Origin: Apibacter sp. B3706
GTDB lineage: Bacteria; Bacteroidota; Bacteroidia; Flavobacteriales; Weeksellaceae
Direction: 5' to 3'
Length of the DNA: 64,000 nt
Assembly: GCF_011082725.1 (NCBI RefSeq)
Contig: NZ_CP049715.1
Span: 1,178,001-1,242,000, forward strand
Each line of letters begins with the position of its first letter. Positions within the stretch are counted from its first letter, which is position 1. Positions 26,528 to 35,668 of this stretch are shown piece after piece. The position numbers were made by a program, and so were the translations under genes. Under the pieces are notes generated by a model. It saw only the letters and a program-made list of their open reading frames with translations, searched no databases and had not been told where the DNA came from.

Positions 26528-27613
26528 TTAAAAAATCGTGTCAATTCCGTTTCGAATATGCCATACAGCTTTATTGGGAAACAATTCTTTGGCTATCTCG
26601 ACAGCTCGGCTGCTGCGTATTCCCGTTTTACAAACAAATACAATTGTGTCAAATTTTTCAAGAATAGGTATATTTTCTTCAATCACAGACAACGGAATTT
26701 GTATATAGTCGAAACCGGAAATTTTGGGTAGTTCATTTTCATTTCTTACATCAACCAGTATCGATTTTTCATTGGAAAGTACTTCTTCCAACCGGGAAAG
26801 ATTTTCAATTTCATTTTCGGATGAAAAAATTCCACAACTACATTCATAATCGACTGCTTTAAATTCATCTTCATTTTTTGGAGTTGAATTTTTTTCCGAC
26901 TCGGCAAAATTAATAATTCGAGTACTATAATACAAGATGTTAAATATCATTAATTTATGTACTAAAGGTTCTCCGATACCTGTAATTAATTTTATAACTT
27001 CTTGGGCTTGAATAGTGCCAATTATACCCGTCAGAGTGCCCAAAACTCCTGTCTCATTGCAGGTTGGAACTTCTGAAGGTTTGGGTGGATCAGGAAACAA
27101 ATCTCTGTAATTGGTTTTCATTTTATCTTTTTCCACATTGAATACAGAAACTTGACCTTCATATTGGTAAATGGCTCCATATACTAAGGGAATATTTTTT
27201 AAGGTACAAATATCATTAAGAAGGTACCGTACCTGAAAATTATCTGTACAATCTACAACGATTTCATAGAAATTTATAAGTTTATAAACGTTTTTTGAAG
27301 TAACCTTTTCCTTGAAAGAGATAATTTTAATAGTTGAGTTCATTTCTTCCAACCTTTCTTTTGCTGCTTCCGATTTAAACTTTCCTATATCGCCTTCTTT
27401 GAATAAAATTTGTCTATGTAAATTGGTTAATTCAACAGTATCATAATCAACAATTCCCAATTGTCCAACTCCGGCTGAAGCTAAATATTGAAGCACGGGG
27501 CAACCCAATCCTCCTGCTCCCACCACCAATACACGAGACTTACAAAGTTTATTCTGGGCTTCCAGACCAAATCCGGACAAAATTATTTGTCTGTTATATC
27601 TTTTAAAATCCAT
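26528..27613 (-). CDS. moeB: MoeB-type sulfur-carrier adenylyltransferase with C-terminal rhodanese domain
   Basis: 361 residues. Residues 1-245 form a ThiF/E1-like domain with nucleotide motif GAGGLGCPV, the LTNLHRQILF block and the DCTDNFQVRYLLND catalytic Asp region. Residues 265-361 are a rhodanese domain whose catalytic cysteine is in VFVCKTGIRSSRAVE. The enzyme adenylates the Gly-Gly end of MoaD, and the rhodanese half can deliver the sulfur, as in MOCS3-like proteins. It lies 20 bp after moaD. Confidence 0.9.
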   Translation of the reverse strand: MDFKRYNRQIILSGFGLEAQNKLCKSRVLVVGAGGLGCPVLQYLASAGVGQLGIVDYDTVELTNLHRQILFKEGDIGKFKSEAAKERLEEMNSTIKIISFKEKVTSKNVYKLINFYEIVVDCTDNFQVRYLLNDICTLKNIPLVYGAIYQYEGQVSVFNVEKDKMKTNYRDLFPDPPKPSEVPTCNETGVLGTLTGIIGTIQAQEVIKLITGIGEPLVHKLMIFNILYYSTRIINFAESEKNSTPKNEDEFKAVDYECSCGIFSSENEIENLSRLEEVLSNEKSILVDVRNENELPKISGFDYIQIPLSVIEENIPILEKFDTIVFVCKTGIRSSRAVEIAKELFPNKAVWHIRNGIDTIF

Positions 27614-27633
27614 CGATTGATTAAATTAAATTT

Positions 27634-27864
27634 TTATCCTCCGGAATATGGCGGAAGTAAAGCTATTTCTGCACCTTCCGGTATCGGGTCTGTTTCTTTT
27701 GTATTTTGGTTATTAACAATAATCAAATAATTTAAAGATTTTAATTCAGGAAAATAAGTTTCCAATATTTCTTTAAGTTCTGAAACAGTATTAACTTTAT
27801 CATTTAGTTGATATTTTTCATTCTGAAAAATATCGGTTAATTTCCCGAAAATTTTAATATTCAT
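27634..27864 (-). CDS. moaD: Molybdopterin synthase sulfur carrier MoaD
   Basis: 76 residues with a beta-grasp pattern and the diagnostic C-terminal Gly-Gly (ALLPPYSGG), which is adenylated and thiocarboxylated. Its start overlaps the end of mobA by 4 bases. With MoeB and MoaE in the next two genes, the full molybdopterin synthase module is present. Confidence 0.92.
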   Translation of the reverse strand: MNIKIFGKLTDIFQNEKYQLNDKVNTVSELKEILETYFPELKSLNYLIIVNNQNTKETDPIPEGAEIALLPPYSGG

Positions 27865-28427
27865 ATTGTTTTAAAATTTTTTTCAATTTTCTTAAATTCT
27901 TCTTGGGTATTTATATTTGAAAAGATATCTTTTTCAATTATCTCAGTTAGGTCAATTACTTTAGATTCGGATTCTATAATAAATTCCGTCAATTTTAATT
28001 GGTTATCAGTTAGTTTATCTTCAATAAATTGTAGTGCATCATAAGTATAAATTCCAAACAATGGTTGAATTCTTCCGTTATAACTTGCTATGGTGGCTAA
28101 ATTAGTACTGAGGTTGTTAACTAGATAATTAATTGCTTCGTGGGTAATAAAAGGCATATCACAACTTACAACAAATACATCTTTCTTTGAGTAATCTAAT
28201 GCTGCATGAATTCCTCCCAATGGTCCTTTATTTTTAATCTTATCTGCAACCAATTCTAAACCGAATTGTTTATATTCTTCTTTATCCGTATTAATTTTAA
28301 CCGATGGAAAACATTGGGATAAAACTTCAATGCTGTATTGTATTATAGGAATTCCGTTTAGTTTTTTTAAACCTTTATCCTCTCCCATGCGAGTACTTTT
28401 TCCTCCTGCAAGGATATAAGCTTCCAT
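27861..28427 (-). CDS. mobA: Molybdenum cofactor guanylyltransferase MobA
   Basis: 188 residues with the nucleotidyltransferase signature LAGGKSTRMGEDKGL at residues 6-20, GPLGGIHAAL and VVSCDMPFI. It attaches GMP to Mo-molybdopterin to make the guanine dinucleotide cofactor used by nitrate reductases of the DMSO-reductase family, which fits the molybdoenzyme encoded in this operon. Confidence 0.92.
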   Translation of the reverse strand: MEAYILAGGKSTRMGEDKGLKKLNGIPIIQYSIEVLSQCFPSVKINTDKEEYKQFGLELVADKIKNKGPLGGIHAALDYSKKDVFVVSCDMPFITHEAINYLVNNLSTNLATIASYNGRIQPLFGIYTYDALQFIEDKLTDNQLKLTEFIIESESKVIDLTEIIEKDIFSNINTQEEFKKIEKNFKTI

Positions 28428-28429
28428 TG

Positions 28430-28753
28430 TTATAAAGTTTTGGTTTTAAACAAATTAAACTGTCCGTTTATTTTTTTATATTCTTCCACAATTTTTTTCC
28501 CTTCTTTAGTCAAGAAAGCACCTCCCCCATTTTTACCTCCCAGATTTTTAAAAACCAGCGGTGTATTGGAATATTCGTTCATTTCTCTTACCATTCCCCA
28601 AGCTTTTCTATAAGGTATGCCGATTTCTCTGGCCGCTGCGGCTATAGAACCGGTCTCCTCAATACTGTTCAATAGTTCGGCCCGTCCCCTGCCTATTTTT
28701 AAGCCGTGGGTAGTTTCTAACCAAATATATCCTTCTATTTTTAAATTCTCCAT
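28430..28753 (-). CDS. ModE-type winged-helix regulator, DNA-binding domain only
   Basis: 107 residues from the ATG at 28753 (MENLKIEGYIWL). A longer frame to 28813 lies inside moeA and adds nothing recognisable. The protein matches the ModE N-terminal winged helix: GRGRAELLNSIEETGSIAAAAREIGIPYRKAWGMV. The C-terminal di-Mop molybdate-binding domain of classical ModE is absent, so molybdate sensing, if any, needs another route. It overlaps the end of moeA by 13 bases. Confidence 0.8.
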   Translation of the reverse strand: MENLKIEGYIWLETTHGLKIGRGRAELLNSIEETGSIAAAAREIGIPYRKAWGMVREMNEYSNTPLVFKNLGGKNGGGAFLTKEGKKIVEEYKKINGQFNLFKTKTL

Positions 28754-29934
28754 ACTGTAACTTTTTCCCCTTGACGGATCATTCTTTCCTCTCCCGATAT
28801 TTCTACTATACAATTCGCGCTACTGAATGAGTTCATTTTATAGGATTCTTGAGAGGATGTTATGCTTACCTCTCCATTTTTTAAATGCCCTTTTAAAAAA
28901 TTAGTGAGTTTATTTTTTTTGTTAAAGTCATTTAGCAACTGGGCATCTTCATAGGAATTAAAAATATGATTTTCCCCTTTCAATCCTTTTAAGAAAGGAC
29001 GAACATATTGATAAAAACACGTTAAAACGGATGCGGGATTACCGGGTAAGGCAAATACATAATGTTGATCTTTTTTACCAAAATATAGTGGTTTACCCGG
29101 TTTTTGCTGAATTTTATAAAAAAGTTGGTGTATCTCTGCTCTTTCTAAGCTTTCTTTTACATAATCATAATCTCCTACAGAAATACCTCCTGTAAGCAAT
29201 AATACATCAACTTCAGCTATTCTTGTTTGGATTTCACGAAATGTTTTTTCTTTATCATCAGAAACTTTTACTATAAATTCAACTGAAATATCCATTTCTT
29301 TTAAAGCAGATTGCAGCGTAATTGAGTTACTCTCATATATTTGTCCTTTTTTTAAAGGTGTTCCTGCCGTAACTAATTCATTCCCTGTAACAATAATACC
29401 AATTTTTGGTGAAGAAAAAACGTGTACCTTTTCAATTCCAAAACCTGCTAACATACCTATAACACCCGGTGTAATCAATGTGTTTTCTGCTGCCACTAAT
29501 TCACCCTTTTTTGTTTGAGAACCTAGGGGGCGTATGTTATCTCCTTTTTGAAATTCTCCTTTTTGAACTATTAATTTATTATTTTCAACGGTTGCTTTTT
29601 CTTGCATGACTACTATATCTGCGCCGATCGGAATCATTGCTCCGGTAAATATTCGAGCTGCTTCTCCTCTCTTTAGAGTTGGCAATTCAGTTTGTCCCGC
29701 TTGTATGATGTATTTAACCGTTATTTCATTTTTATCCATCCAATCTTGATAACAAAAAGCGTATCCGTCCATCGCTGAATTGGTAAAATTCGGTACGTCT
29801 ATGGGTGCATATATCGGTTTAGCTATATACGAATGCAAAGAATCGCTCAAATTCTTCTCACGAATGGGACATTTAATACGTATTTCATTGGAAATAAGGG
29901 TTCTCGCTTCAGATACTGTTATAAATTCATTCAT
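28741..29934 (-). CDS. moeA: Molybdopterin molybdenumtransferase MoeA
   Basis: 397 residues with MoeA landmarks in order: DVPNFTNSAMDGYAF, ARIFTGAMIPIGADIVVMQE, GIIVTGNELV, LLTGGISVGDYD and FALPGNPASVLTCFYQ. It inserts molybdenum into adenylylated molybdopterin, the step after MoaB/MogA, which is encoded as a fusion further down the operon. Confidence 0.95.
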   Translation of the reverse strand: MNEFITVSEARTLISNEIRIKCPIREKNLSDSLHSYIAKPIYAPIDVPNFTNSAMDGYAFCYQDWMDKNEITVKYIIQAGQTELPTLKRGEAARIFTGAMIPIGADIVVMQEKATVENNKLIVQKGEFQKGDNIRPLGSQTKKGELVAAENTLITPGVIGMLAGFGIEKVHVFSSPKIGIIVTGNELVTAGTPLKKGQIYESNSITLQSALKEMDISVEFIVKVSDDKEKTFREIQTRIAEVDVLLLTGGISVGDYDYVKESLERAEIHQLFYKIQQKPGKPLYFGKKDQHYVFALPGNPASVLTCFYQYVRPFLKGLKGENHIFNSYEDAQLLNDFNKKNKLTNFLKGHLKNGEVSITSSQESYKMNSFSSANCIVEISGEERMIRQGEKVTVWRI

Positions 29935-29972
29935 GTTTCAATAGGTTTTTTTTAGCATATCGAAAAGAAAAG

Positions 29973-30956
29973 TTAACCGCCAATTTTAATCATACTCCTG
30001 TTTTTAAGATATTCGGGATTTAATTTTACAAAATTTTCAAATTGACCTCCCATCTTTTTATGTTTGTTTTTTAGAAAGGATTGTATGATTGGTTCTATGT
30101 CTTCACCTTTTCGTAAGGTTCCTAAAATATCAAATTCATCTTTACCAAAGAGACAATTTTTCATCTTTCCGTCAGCGGTAATTCTCATTCTATTACATCC
30201 TTGACAAAAAGGTTGACTCATGGTTGTTATAAAGGCAAAAGTTCCTTCATAACCTTTAACTTTGAATTTTTTGGTTGTATCGTGGTTGTGATCCTGAATT
30301 TTCTCATAAATAAAATGAGAATCTATTTCATCCAACATTTCGTCCATAGTAATTACCTTATTTTTTTCCCATTGATTTCCATTAAAGGGCATAAATTCTA
30401 TAAAACGAACTTGTATAGGAAAATTTTTGGTTAATGAGATGAAGTCTTTTATTTCGTCATCATTAACATTTTTCATTAATACTGTGTTGAGCTTAACTTG
30501 AAAACCTCGGTTTACGAAAAGTAAAATATTATTCCAAACTTGAGAGAATGCATTACGCTTTGTAAGGAATTTAAATTTTTCTTCTTGTAAACTGTCAATG
30601 CTGATATTTACTGTATGCAATCCTATCTCTTTTAATAAATCCGCATACTTATGTAAAAGCACCCCGTTGGTTGTTAAATTCAATTCTACCGGTAAAGTAG
30701 ACAACCTTTTAACTATTTCTTCAAAATCACGTCTTACCAAAGGTTCTCCTCCGGTAAGACGTATTTTATTTATTTGATATTTAGTAAACGTTTTAGCTAT
30801 GCTGAAAATTTCATCCGGACTCATTAATTTTCCGTAAGGCAAACACTGCATTTTTTCATTGGGCATGCAATAAATGCAACGAAAATTACAACTGTCTGTA
30901 AGAGAAATTCTCAAATAATTATGAATTCGATTATAACTATCAACTAGTTTATTCAT
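29973..30956 (-). CDS. moaA: GTP 3',8-cyclase MoaA (radical SAM)
   Basis: 327 residues. The radical SAM cluster motif is CNFRCIYC near residues 23-30, and the second 4Fe-4S cluster uses three C-terminal cysteines in FCQGCNRMRIT and KNCLFG. The C-terminal Gly-Gly (SMIKIGG) needed for MoaA activity is present. It makes the first cofactor intermediate from GTP, with MoaC. Its start overlaps the preceding small membrane protein gene by 8 bases. Confidence 0.94.
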   Translation of the reverse strand: MNKLVDSYNRIHNYLRISLTDSCNFRCIYCMPNEKMQCLPYGKLMSPDEIFSIAKTFTKYQINKIRLTGGEPLVRRDFEEIVKRLSTLPVELNLTTNGVLLHKYADLLKEIGLHTVNISIDSLQEEKFKFLTKRNAFSQVWNNILLFVNRGFQVKLNTVLMKNVNDDEIKDFISLTKNFPIQVRFIEFMPFNGNQWEKNKVITMDEMLDEIDSHFIYEKIQDHNHDTTKKFKVKGYEGTFAFITTMSQPFCQGCNRMRITADGKMKNCLFGKDEFDILGTLRKGEDIEPIIQSFLKNKHKKMGGQFENFVKLNPEYLKNRSMIKIGG

Positions 30957-31221
30957 ATTTATTATTCGGATCTTTTTTTAGATTTTTAGGTGGTTCCGGT
31001 AAATATCTTAGTAAAAAGACAGCCGAGAAGAAAAGAAAAACCGAACCTCCAAATGTTGCCCATGCAAACGCCTGGTTGTCATCTAACGCATTGTTCAATG
31101 CTCCATACATCATCCATACCTGCAAGGTTAAAATTAATATTAATATAACAATAATTGCAGACATTAATGTATTAATTTTATTAGAATTTGCTGAATTTTG
31201 AACTTCTTTGAAATTATTCAT
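30949..31221 (-). CDS. Small two-helix membrane protein of the nitrate cluster
   Basis: 90 residues with two hydrophobic helices (about 18-40 and 52-70) separated by ALDDNQAFAWATFGG, and a charged tail. No catalytic motif or cofactor ligand is evident. It lies 4 bp after the Rieske gene and overlaps moaA, so it is firmly inside the operon. A structural or accessory membrane subunit of the reductase complex is plausible, but that is inference. Confidence 0.65.
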   Translation of the reverse strand: MNNFKEVQNSANSNKINTLMSAIIVILILILTLQVWMMYGALNNALDDNQAFAWATFGGSVFLFFSAVFLLRYLPEPPKNLKKDPNNKYE

Positions 31222-31225
31222 ATTC

Positions 31226-31741
31226 TTAGGCTTTATCTTTATCTGTTACGTATACTTTTCCATCTCTTATTACAACAGACAGTTGTGGTAAGGGTCTTGG
31301 CGGCGGACCTTGCAGTACTTCTCCTGTTTCAGGATTAAAAAACCCTTTATGACAAGGACAAACGATTTTATTTTGATCGTGATCATATAATACCGCACAA
31401 GATAAATGAGTACATTTTTGTTCAAAACATCTCCATTTATCTTCACCTAAATGTATAAGTATATAGGGTACTTTATGGTTTTCATTAATTACAAAGGCTT
31501 TCATCTTTCCAATAGGAACTTCTGTTGAATTACAAACAAAATATTCTTCATCCAGCCTTTTTTTAGGAAATAATAAAGATTTAGCAGCTATTGCACCGTT
31601 TCCTATAGCTAATCCACCGGATAGTAGGCATAAAAACTTTGCAAATTCTCTTCTTGAAACATGCGTTGCTTCATCCTGCTTTATAGGAAAATCTGTTTTC
31701 CAAATGGGTTTCTCTTTATCTTTTTTTGACATTTTCTTCAA
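31226..31741 (-). CDS. Rieske 2Fe-2S protein with a Tat-like N-terminal anchor
   Basis: 171 residues. The Rieske ligands are CTHLSC and CPCHKGFF (two Cys, two His). The N-terminus has SRREFAKFLCLLSGGLAIGNGA, where the RR and following hydrophobic stretch resemble a Tat signal anchor. It is likely an electron carrier on the outer face of the inner membrane linked to the neighbouring cytochrome-like protein. It lies between the 4Fe-4S protein and a small membrane protein gene. Confidence 0.85.
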   Translation of the reverse strand: MKKMSKKDKEKPIWKTDFPIKQDEATHVSRREFAKFLCLLSGGLAIGNGAIAAKSLLFPKKRLDEEYFVCNSTEVPIGKMKAFVINENHKVPYILIHLGEDKWRCFEQKCTHLSCAVLYDHDQNKIVCPCHKGFFNPETGEVLQGPPPRPLPQLSVVIRDGKVYVTDKDKA

Positions 31742-31746
31742 TATTA

Positions 31747-32334
31747 TTAGTGAACTTTTAACTCGGTACTTCCTTTTGGCATCATAATATTTACTTTGGT
31801 AACTACTTCTTGTTTACCAAAAATAAACTTATTCACCGGTGTACTGTTCGGACGTTTTGCTTCTATTTCTTCTAAAGTTCCATAGAATAGTGCTCCACTA
31901 GGACAAACCGTTGCGCACATAGGTTTTAGTCCTGCACTGGTACGGTCGTAACACATATTACATTTCATCATTAGTTCTGCTTCTTCCATTTTTTTAGGTA
32001 CTCCGAATGGACAAGCCATTACGCAGTTAGAACATCCGATACAACGAGAAGTATTTGCTGAATGTACTACACCGAAAGTATCTTTAGTTATGGCATCAGC
32101 CGGACAAACATTAGCACAAACGGGGTCATCGCAGTGCATACAAACCTGTACAGTGGTTTGTATGGTATGTTTACGATCAACATAATGGATATTGATCATA
32201 CTGTCCTGTCCGTTAGTTTCACATTCAGCACACGCCATTTCACATGCATGACATCCAATACACCTTTGCATGTCCACGAAAAAGCCTACATTTTTATTAT
32301 ATTCTGTACTTACCATATTTTCTAATTTATCCAA
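31747..32334 (-). CDS. 4Fe-4S electron-transfer subunit (NrfC/DmsB-like)
   Basis: 195 residues with four cysteine groups: [35 protein letters not shown] and [16 protein letters not shown]...C. This is the layout of subunits that carry up to four Fe-S clusters and pass electrons to molybdoenzymes. No signal peptide is visible, so it is cytoplasmic like the catalytic subunit, whose gene end overlaps its start by 8 bases. Confidence 0.9.
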   Translation of the reverse strand: MDKLENMVSTEYNKNVGFFVDMQRCIGCHACEMACAECETNGQDSMINIHYVDRKHTIQTTVQVCMHCDDPVCANVCPADAITKDTFGVVHSANTSRCIGCSNCVMACPFGVPKKMEEAELMMKCNMCYDRTSAGLKPMCATVCPSGALFYGTLEEIEAKRPNSTPVNKFIFGKQEVVTKVNIMMPKGSTELKVH

Positions 32335-34549
32335 TTGAACTTTGGAATGCTTTGGATTCTTCTTCTTTTGATAATTTTTTACCTGTATTAATTAATTTAC
32401 ATGCACATACTTTAAATTCGGGCATTTTGGAAACAGCATCTAAAGTTGATATTGTTAATTGATTCACCGAATGTTTTCCTCCCCAGTGATACGGTATAAA
32501 TACGGTATCTTCTCTGATGGTTTCTACTACATTGGCAGGAACTATCATTTCTCCTCTTCGAGTTACTACTCGAATTAAATCACTATCTTGTATACCGTAT
32601 TTTTGTGCCAGATTAGGATGTATTTCTAATAAAGGTTCAGGATATTGGTCCACCAATTTTCCGATCCTTCTGGTTTGCGTACCGCTTAGATATTGAGAAA
32701 CAACCCGTCCTGTAGTTAAAATAATCGGATATTCTTCATCGGTCATTTCTGAAGATAAGCGATAAGGGGCCGGATTGAAATGTGCTTTTCCATCAGGTGT
32801 TTTAAATTTATAATCTTCCCAAAGCCTAGGAGTACCCGGATGTCCAATTTCGGGACAAGGCCAAAAAACTCCCATTTCTTTTTCAATTCGATCATAAGTT
32901 ATTCCATAATAATCAGCTCTACTATTTCTGGAAGCTATTCTCAATTCATTGAAAATTTCTTCGCTGTTTTTATACGGAAAATAAGATTCTACACCTAACC
33001 TTCTGGCTAATTCCAAAATAATACTGGTATCGGTTCTGGCATCTCCCGGAGGGGTTACACATTGACGCACACGAACTACCCTTCCTTCTGCTGTGGTAAC
33101 CGTACCTTCTTCTTCTTCCTGCAGGGATCCTGCCAAAACTAAATCGGCATAACGTGCGGTTTCACTTAAAAAGAAGTCTATGGCTACATAGAATTCTAAT
33201 TTTTCTAAGGCAGAACGTACGTAATTATTATTAGGTAAAGAAACTAAAGGATTAAAGCAAATGGATATAAGTCCTTTAATTTCTCCTCTATGGATTGCCT
33301 CAATAATTTCCCAAGCACTGTATCCTTTGTGCGGTAAATCTTTTTCATCGATTCCCCATATTTCGGAAACTACTTTTCTGTCTTCAGGATTTTCAATATC
33401 TCTGTTTCCGGGAAGTTGATCACATTTGTGTCCGTGCTCTCTACCTCCTTGTCCGTTTCCTTGACCTGTTATGGTACCATAACCACAATAAGGTTTTCCA
33501 AGTCTTCCGGTTGCCAACACTAAATTAATGCATCCAACTACATTATCTACCCCTTTGGAATGTTGCTCGATTCCTCTGGCATGTAATAAGAAGCTGGTTT
33601 TGGCTTTACCCCATATTTCGGCTGCTTTTCGTATTTTATCTGCTGAAACACCGGTTACCTCTTCAGCCCATTCTACCGTATGATCTTGAATTGACTGTAA
33701 GGTTTCTTCTAAACCTGAGGTGTGTTTTTCTATAAATTCATGGTCTACCCAATCATTGTCAAATAAGATTTTAAGTATAGCTCCATATAAAGCAGAGTCT
33801 GTACCCGGACGTAAATCTAAATGTAAGTCTGCAGTTCTGGCAAACGGGGTGACTCTTGGATCGACTACCACTAACTTTGCACCGTTATCTCTGGCTTCCC
33901 AAAGTCGATAAGTTAAAGTAGGAAACGTTTCACTCACATTTGCTCCGGCTACCATGATAACTTCCGCATGTTTTAAATCTGCCCAACTGTTGGAAGATCG
34001 GTCCATTCCGAATGCTTTTTTATTACCTGCACCGGCACTAACCATACAAAGTCTTCCGTTGTAGTCCAAATTAGCTGTTTTTAAAGCTACACGAGCAAAT
34101 TTACCGATCATGTAACTCTTTTCATTGGTTAGTGAAACTCCTGAAAGCATAGCAAAGGCATTGTTTCCATATTGCCCTTGAATTCTATGAATTTCTGAAA
34201 TTATCTTGTCAAATGAATCATCCCAAGAAATAGGCTTAAAACCTTCGTTTTCAACCCTTTGCATCGGATGAAGTAATCGATCCGGATGATTATCTTGCAG
34301 ATAACGCTGAACACCTTTTGGACAAAGTCTTCCTTCATTAAAAGGAAACTCTTTCCAAGGTTCGAATCCGATTACTTTATTATCTTTTACTTTTAGCTGA
34401 ATACCACATTGCATTCCGCAAAAACAACAATGTGTTTTTACAAGTTTATCCGGATCTGAAATTCCTTTGAAACCTTCTTTAGGTGTATAATTTTTATGAG
34501 GTCCAAATTGCTCTATAATTTTATCTCCATCTACAGGTAATTTAGCCAT
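32327..34549 (-). CDS. Molybdopterin oxidoreductase, NasA/NapA-type nitrate reductase catalytic subunit
   Basis: 740 residues. An N-terminal 4Fe-4S site has C41-x2-C44-x3-C48-x27-C76. The likely Mo ligand is the cysteine in [11 protein letters not shown] (near residue 193), matching the CMxSA block of NapA/NasA and excluding the Asp of NarG. Bis-MGD segments ([35 protein letters not shown]) follow. There is no Tat signal, unlike NapA, so it should work in the cytoplasm. Nitrate as substrate is supported by two NarK-type genes upstream; a formate dehydrogenase is a less likely alternative. NapB, NarH and NarJ are not encoded here. Confidence 0.85.
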   Translation of the reverse strand: MAKLPVDGDKIIEQFGPHKNYTPKEGFKGISDPDKLVKTHCCFCGMQCGIQLKVKDNKVIGFEPWKEFPFNEGRLCPKGVQRYLQDNHPDRLLHPMQRVENEGFKPISWDDSFDKIISEIHRIQGQYGNNAFAMLSGVSLTNEKSYMIGKFARVALKTANLDYNGRLCMVSAGAGNKKAFGMDRSSNSWADLKHAEVIMVAGANVSETFPTLTYRLWEARDNGAKLVVVDPRVTPFARTADLHLDLRPGTDSALYGAILKILFDNDWVDHEFIEKHTSGLEETLQSIQDHTVEWAEEVTGVSADKIRKAAEIWGKAKTSFLLHARGIEQHSKGVDNVVGCINLVLATGRLGKPYCGYGTITGQGNGQGGREHGHKCDQLPGNRDIENPEDRKVVSEIWGIDEKDLPHKGYSAWEIIEAIHRGEIKGLISICFNPLVSLPNNNYVRSALEKLEFYVAIDFFLSETARYADLVLAGSLQEEEEGTVTTAEGRVVRVRQCVTPPGDARTDTSIILELARRLGVESYFPYKNSEEIFNELRIASRNSRADYYGITYDRIEKEMGVFWPCPEIGHPGTPRLWEDYKFKTPDGKAHFNPAPYRLSSEMTDEEYPIILTTGRVVSQYLSGTQTRRIGKLVDQYPEPLLEIHPNLAQKYGIQDSDLIRVVTRRGEMIVPANVVETIREDTVFIPYHWGGKHSVNQLTISTLDAVSKMPEFKVCACKLINTGKKLSKEEESKAFQSSIG

Positions 34550-34596
34550 ATAATTAATTTTATTTTATCATTATAATTACTATAGTTTCTATTTTA

Positions 34597-35652
34597 TTAT
34601 CCGAAGAAACTACCGGATTCTTTTCTAGCTTTGAGGTGAGCGATTGCAAGGGCTGATCGTTTTCCTTCCGGGCTATAGTCTAAATGACTGCTACCGTCTT
34701 CTAAGGTAAAGTCAAATCCCAATTCTTTGGTAACAGTTTTAAGGTCATTAACGTGCATTTTGGTAGCAAATTCCTCTTTGGTGTGAGGACACACCGCCAT
34801 ACCTTGTCTTATACCTTCTGTTTTATATATATTGGCACCTAGTTGCGCCGGACGTTGGAATATGTGGAAAAATTTTCCAAACGGCATCCATACTAAAAAT
34901 AATATCACAGTAACCGCGTGAGAAACTGACATGAATTGATTGGTTTTTCCGTCCAAATAGGTATAGTCGAAAACAATTCCTATTCCTGTTAATGATATGG
35001 CTATCAACAAAAGTAGCGGTAACCAATCTCCGTCAAATGTTTGCGTTGCTATTAAGCCTCCGTTGGTAAGCCTTCTTTTCATCATCATAATTGAACCGAT
35101 GATAACTAATATAGAACACCAAACCAAGGCATGAAATACTAAAAAAGCAAAGAAAGATCCTAATTGAAAATCCATTACTTTAAAACCAAACATATGAGCT
35201 TCATAGGTGGACATTGAACCTGATTCTAAGGTAAAATGTATCCAACCGAAAGTTAGCGGAAAAGTTATACAAAATGCGATCAAACAACCGGTGGCTAACA
35301 TAAAATGTCCTATCCATCGGGTTCGACCTCTCGGGTATATAAATTTTTGAAAAAGTATATTTTGACAAAATAATTTAAGTCCTCTTATTGCATAAGCGAT
35401 AAAATGCTTACTGAAAAAAAACTGCCAAGAACGTCTCCAATACATTTTAGTTGGCGGACGTTGCAACCAAATGGAATACCGATAGGTTACTCCAAATACA
35501 CAAAAGACAGCTCCAAATAAATAGGCTATTAATGCGGCGTCAAAATTTTGAAGATTGCGCGAACCTATAAAAACTAAGGCAATAATTAAGAGTGTAGCAA
35601 TAGTTGCTTTTAATAATGCCGGTTTATTAAGTGTACTAAATGATTTAAACAT
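34597..35652 (-). CDS. Cytochrome-b-like membrane subunit of the nitrate reductase system
   Basis: 351 residues with about seven membrane helices. Histidines lie in or next to helices: RWIGHFMLATG, FLVFHALVW, SVSHAVTVILF and FFHIFQRP are candidate heme b ligands, as in NarI-like subunits. The C-terminal 60 residues are soluble, with an HLDYSPEGKR stretch. It is not NarI by length or order. I infer that it takes electrons from quinol for the reductase. It lies between narK and the catalytic gene. Confidence 0.72.
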   Translation of the reverse strand: MFKSFSTLNKPALLKATIATLLIIALVFIGSRNLQNFDAALIAYLFGAVFCVFGVTYRYSIWLQRPPTKMYWRRSWQFFFSKHFIAYAIRGLKLFCQNILFQKFIYPRGRTRWIGHFMLATGCLIAFCITFPLTFGWIHFTLESGSMSTYEAHMFGFKVMDFQLGSFFAFLVFHALVWCSILVIIGSIMMMKRRLTNGGLIATQTFDGDWLPLLLLIAISLTGIGIVFDYTYLDGKTNQFMSVSHAVTVILFLVWMPFGKFFHIFQRPAQLGANIYKTEGIRQGMAVCPHTKEEFATKMHVNDLKTVTKELGFDFTLEDGSSHLDYSPEGKRSALAIAHLKARKESGSFFG

Positions 35653-35668
35653 AATTTTTATGATTTAT

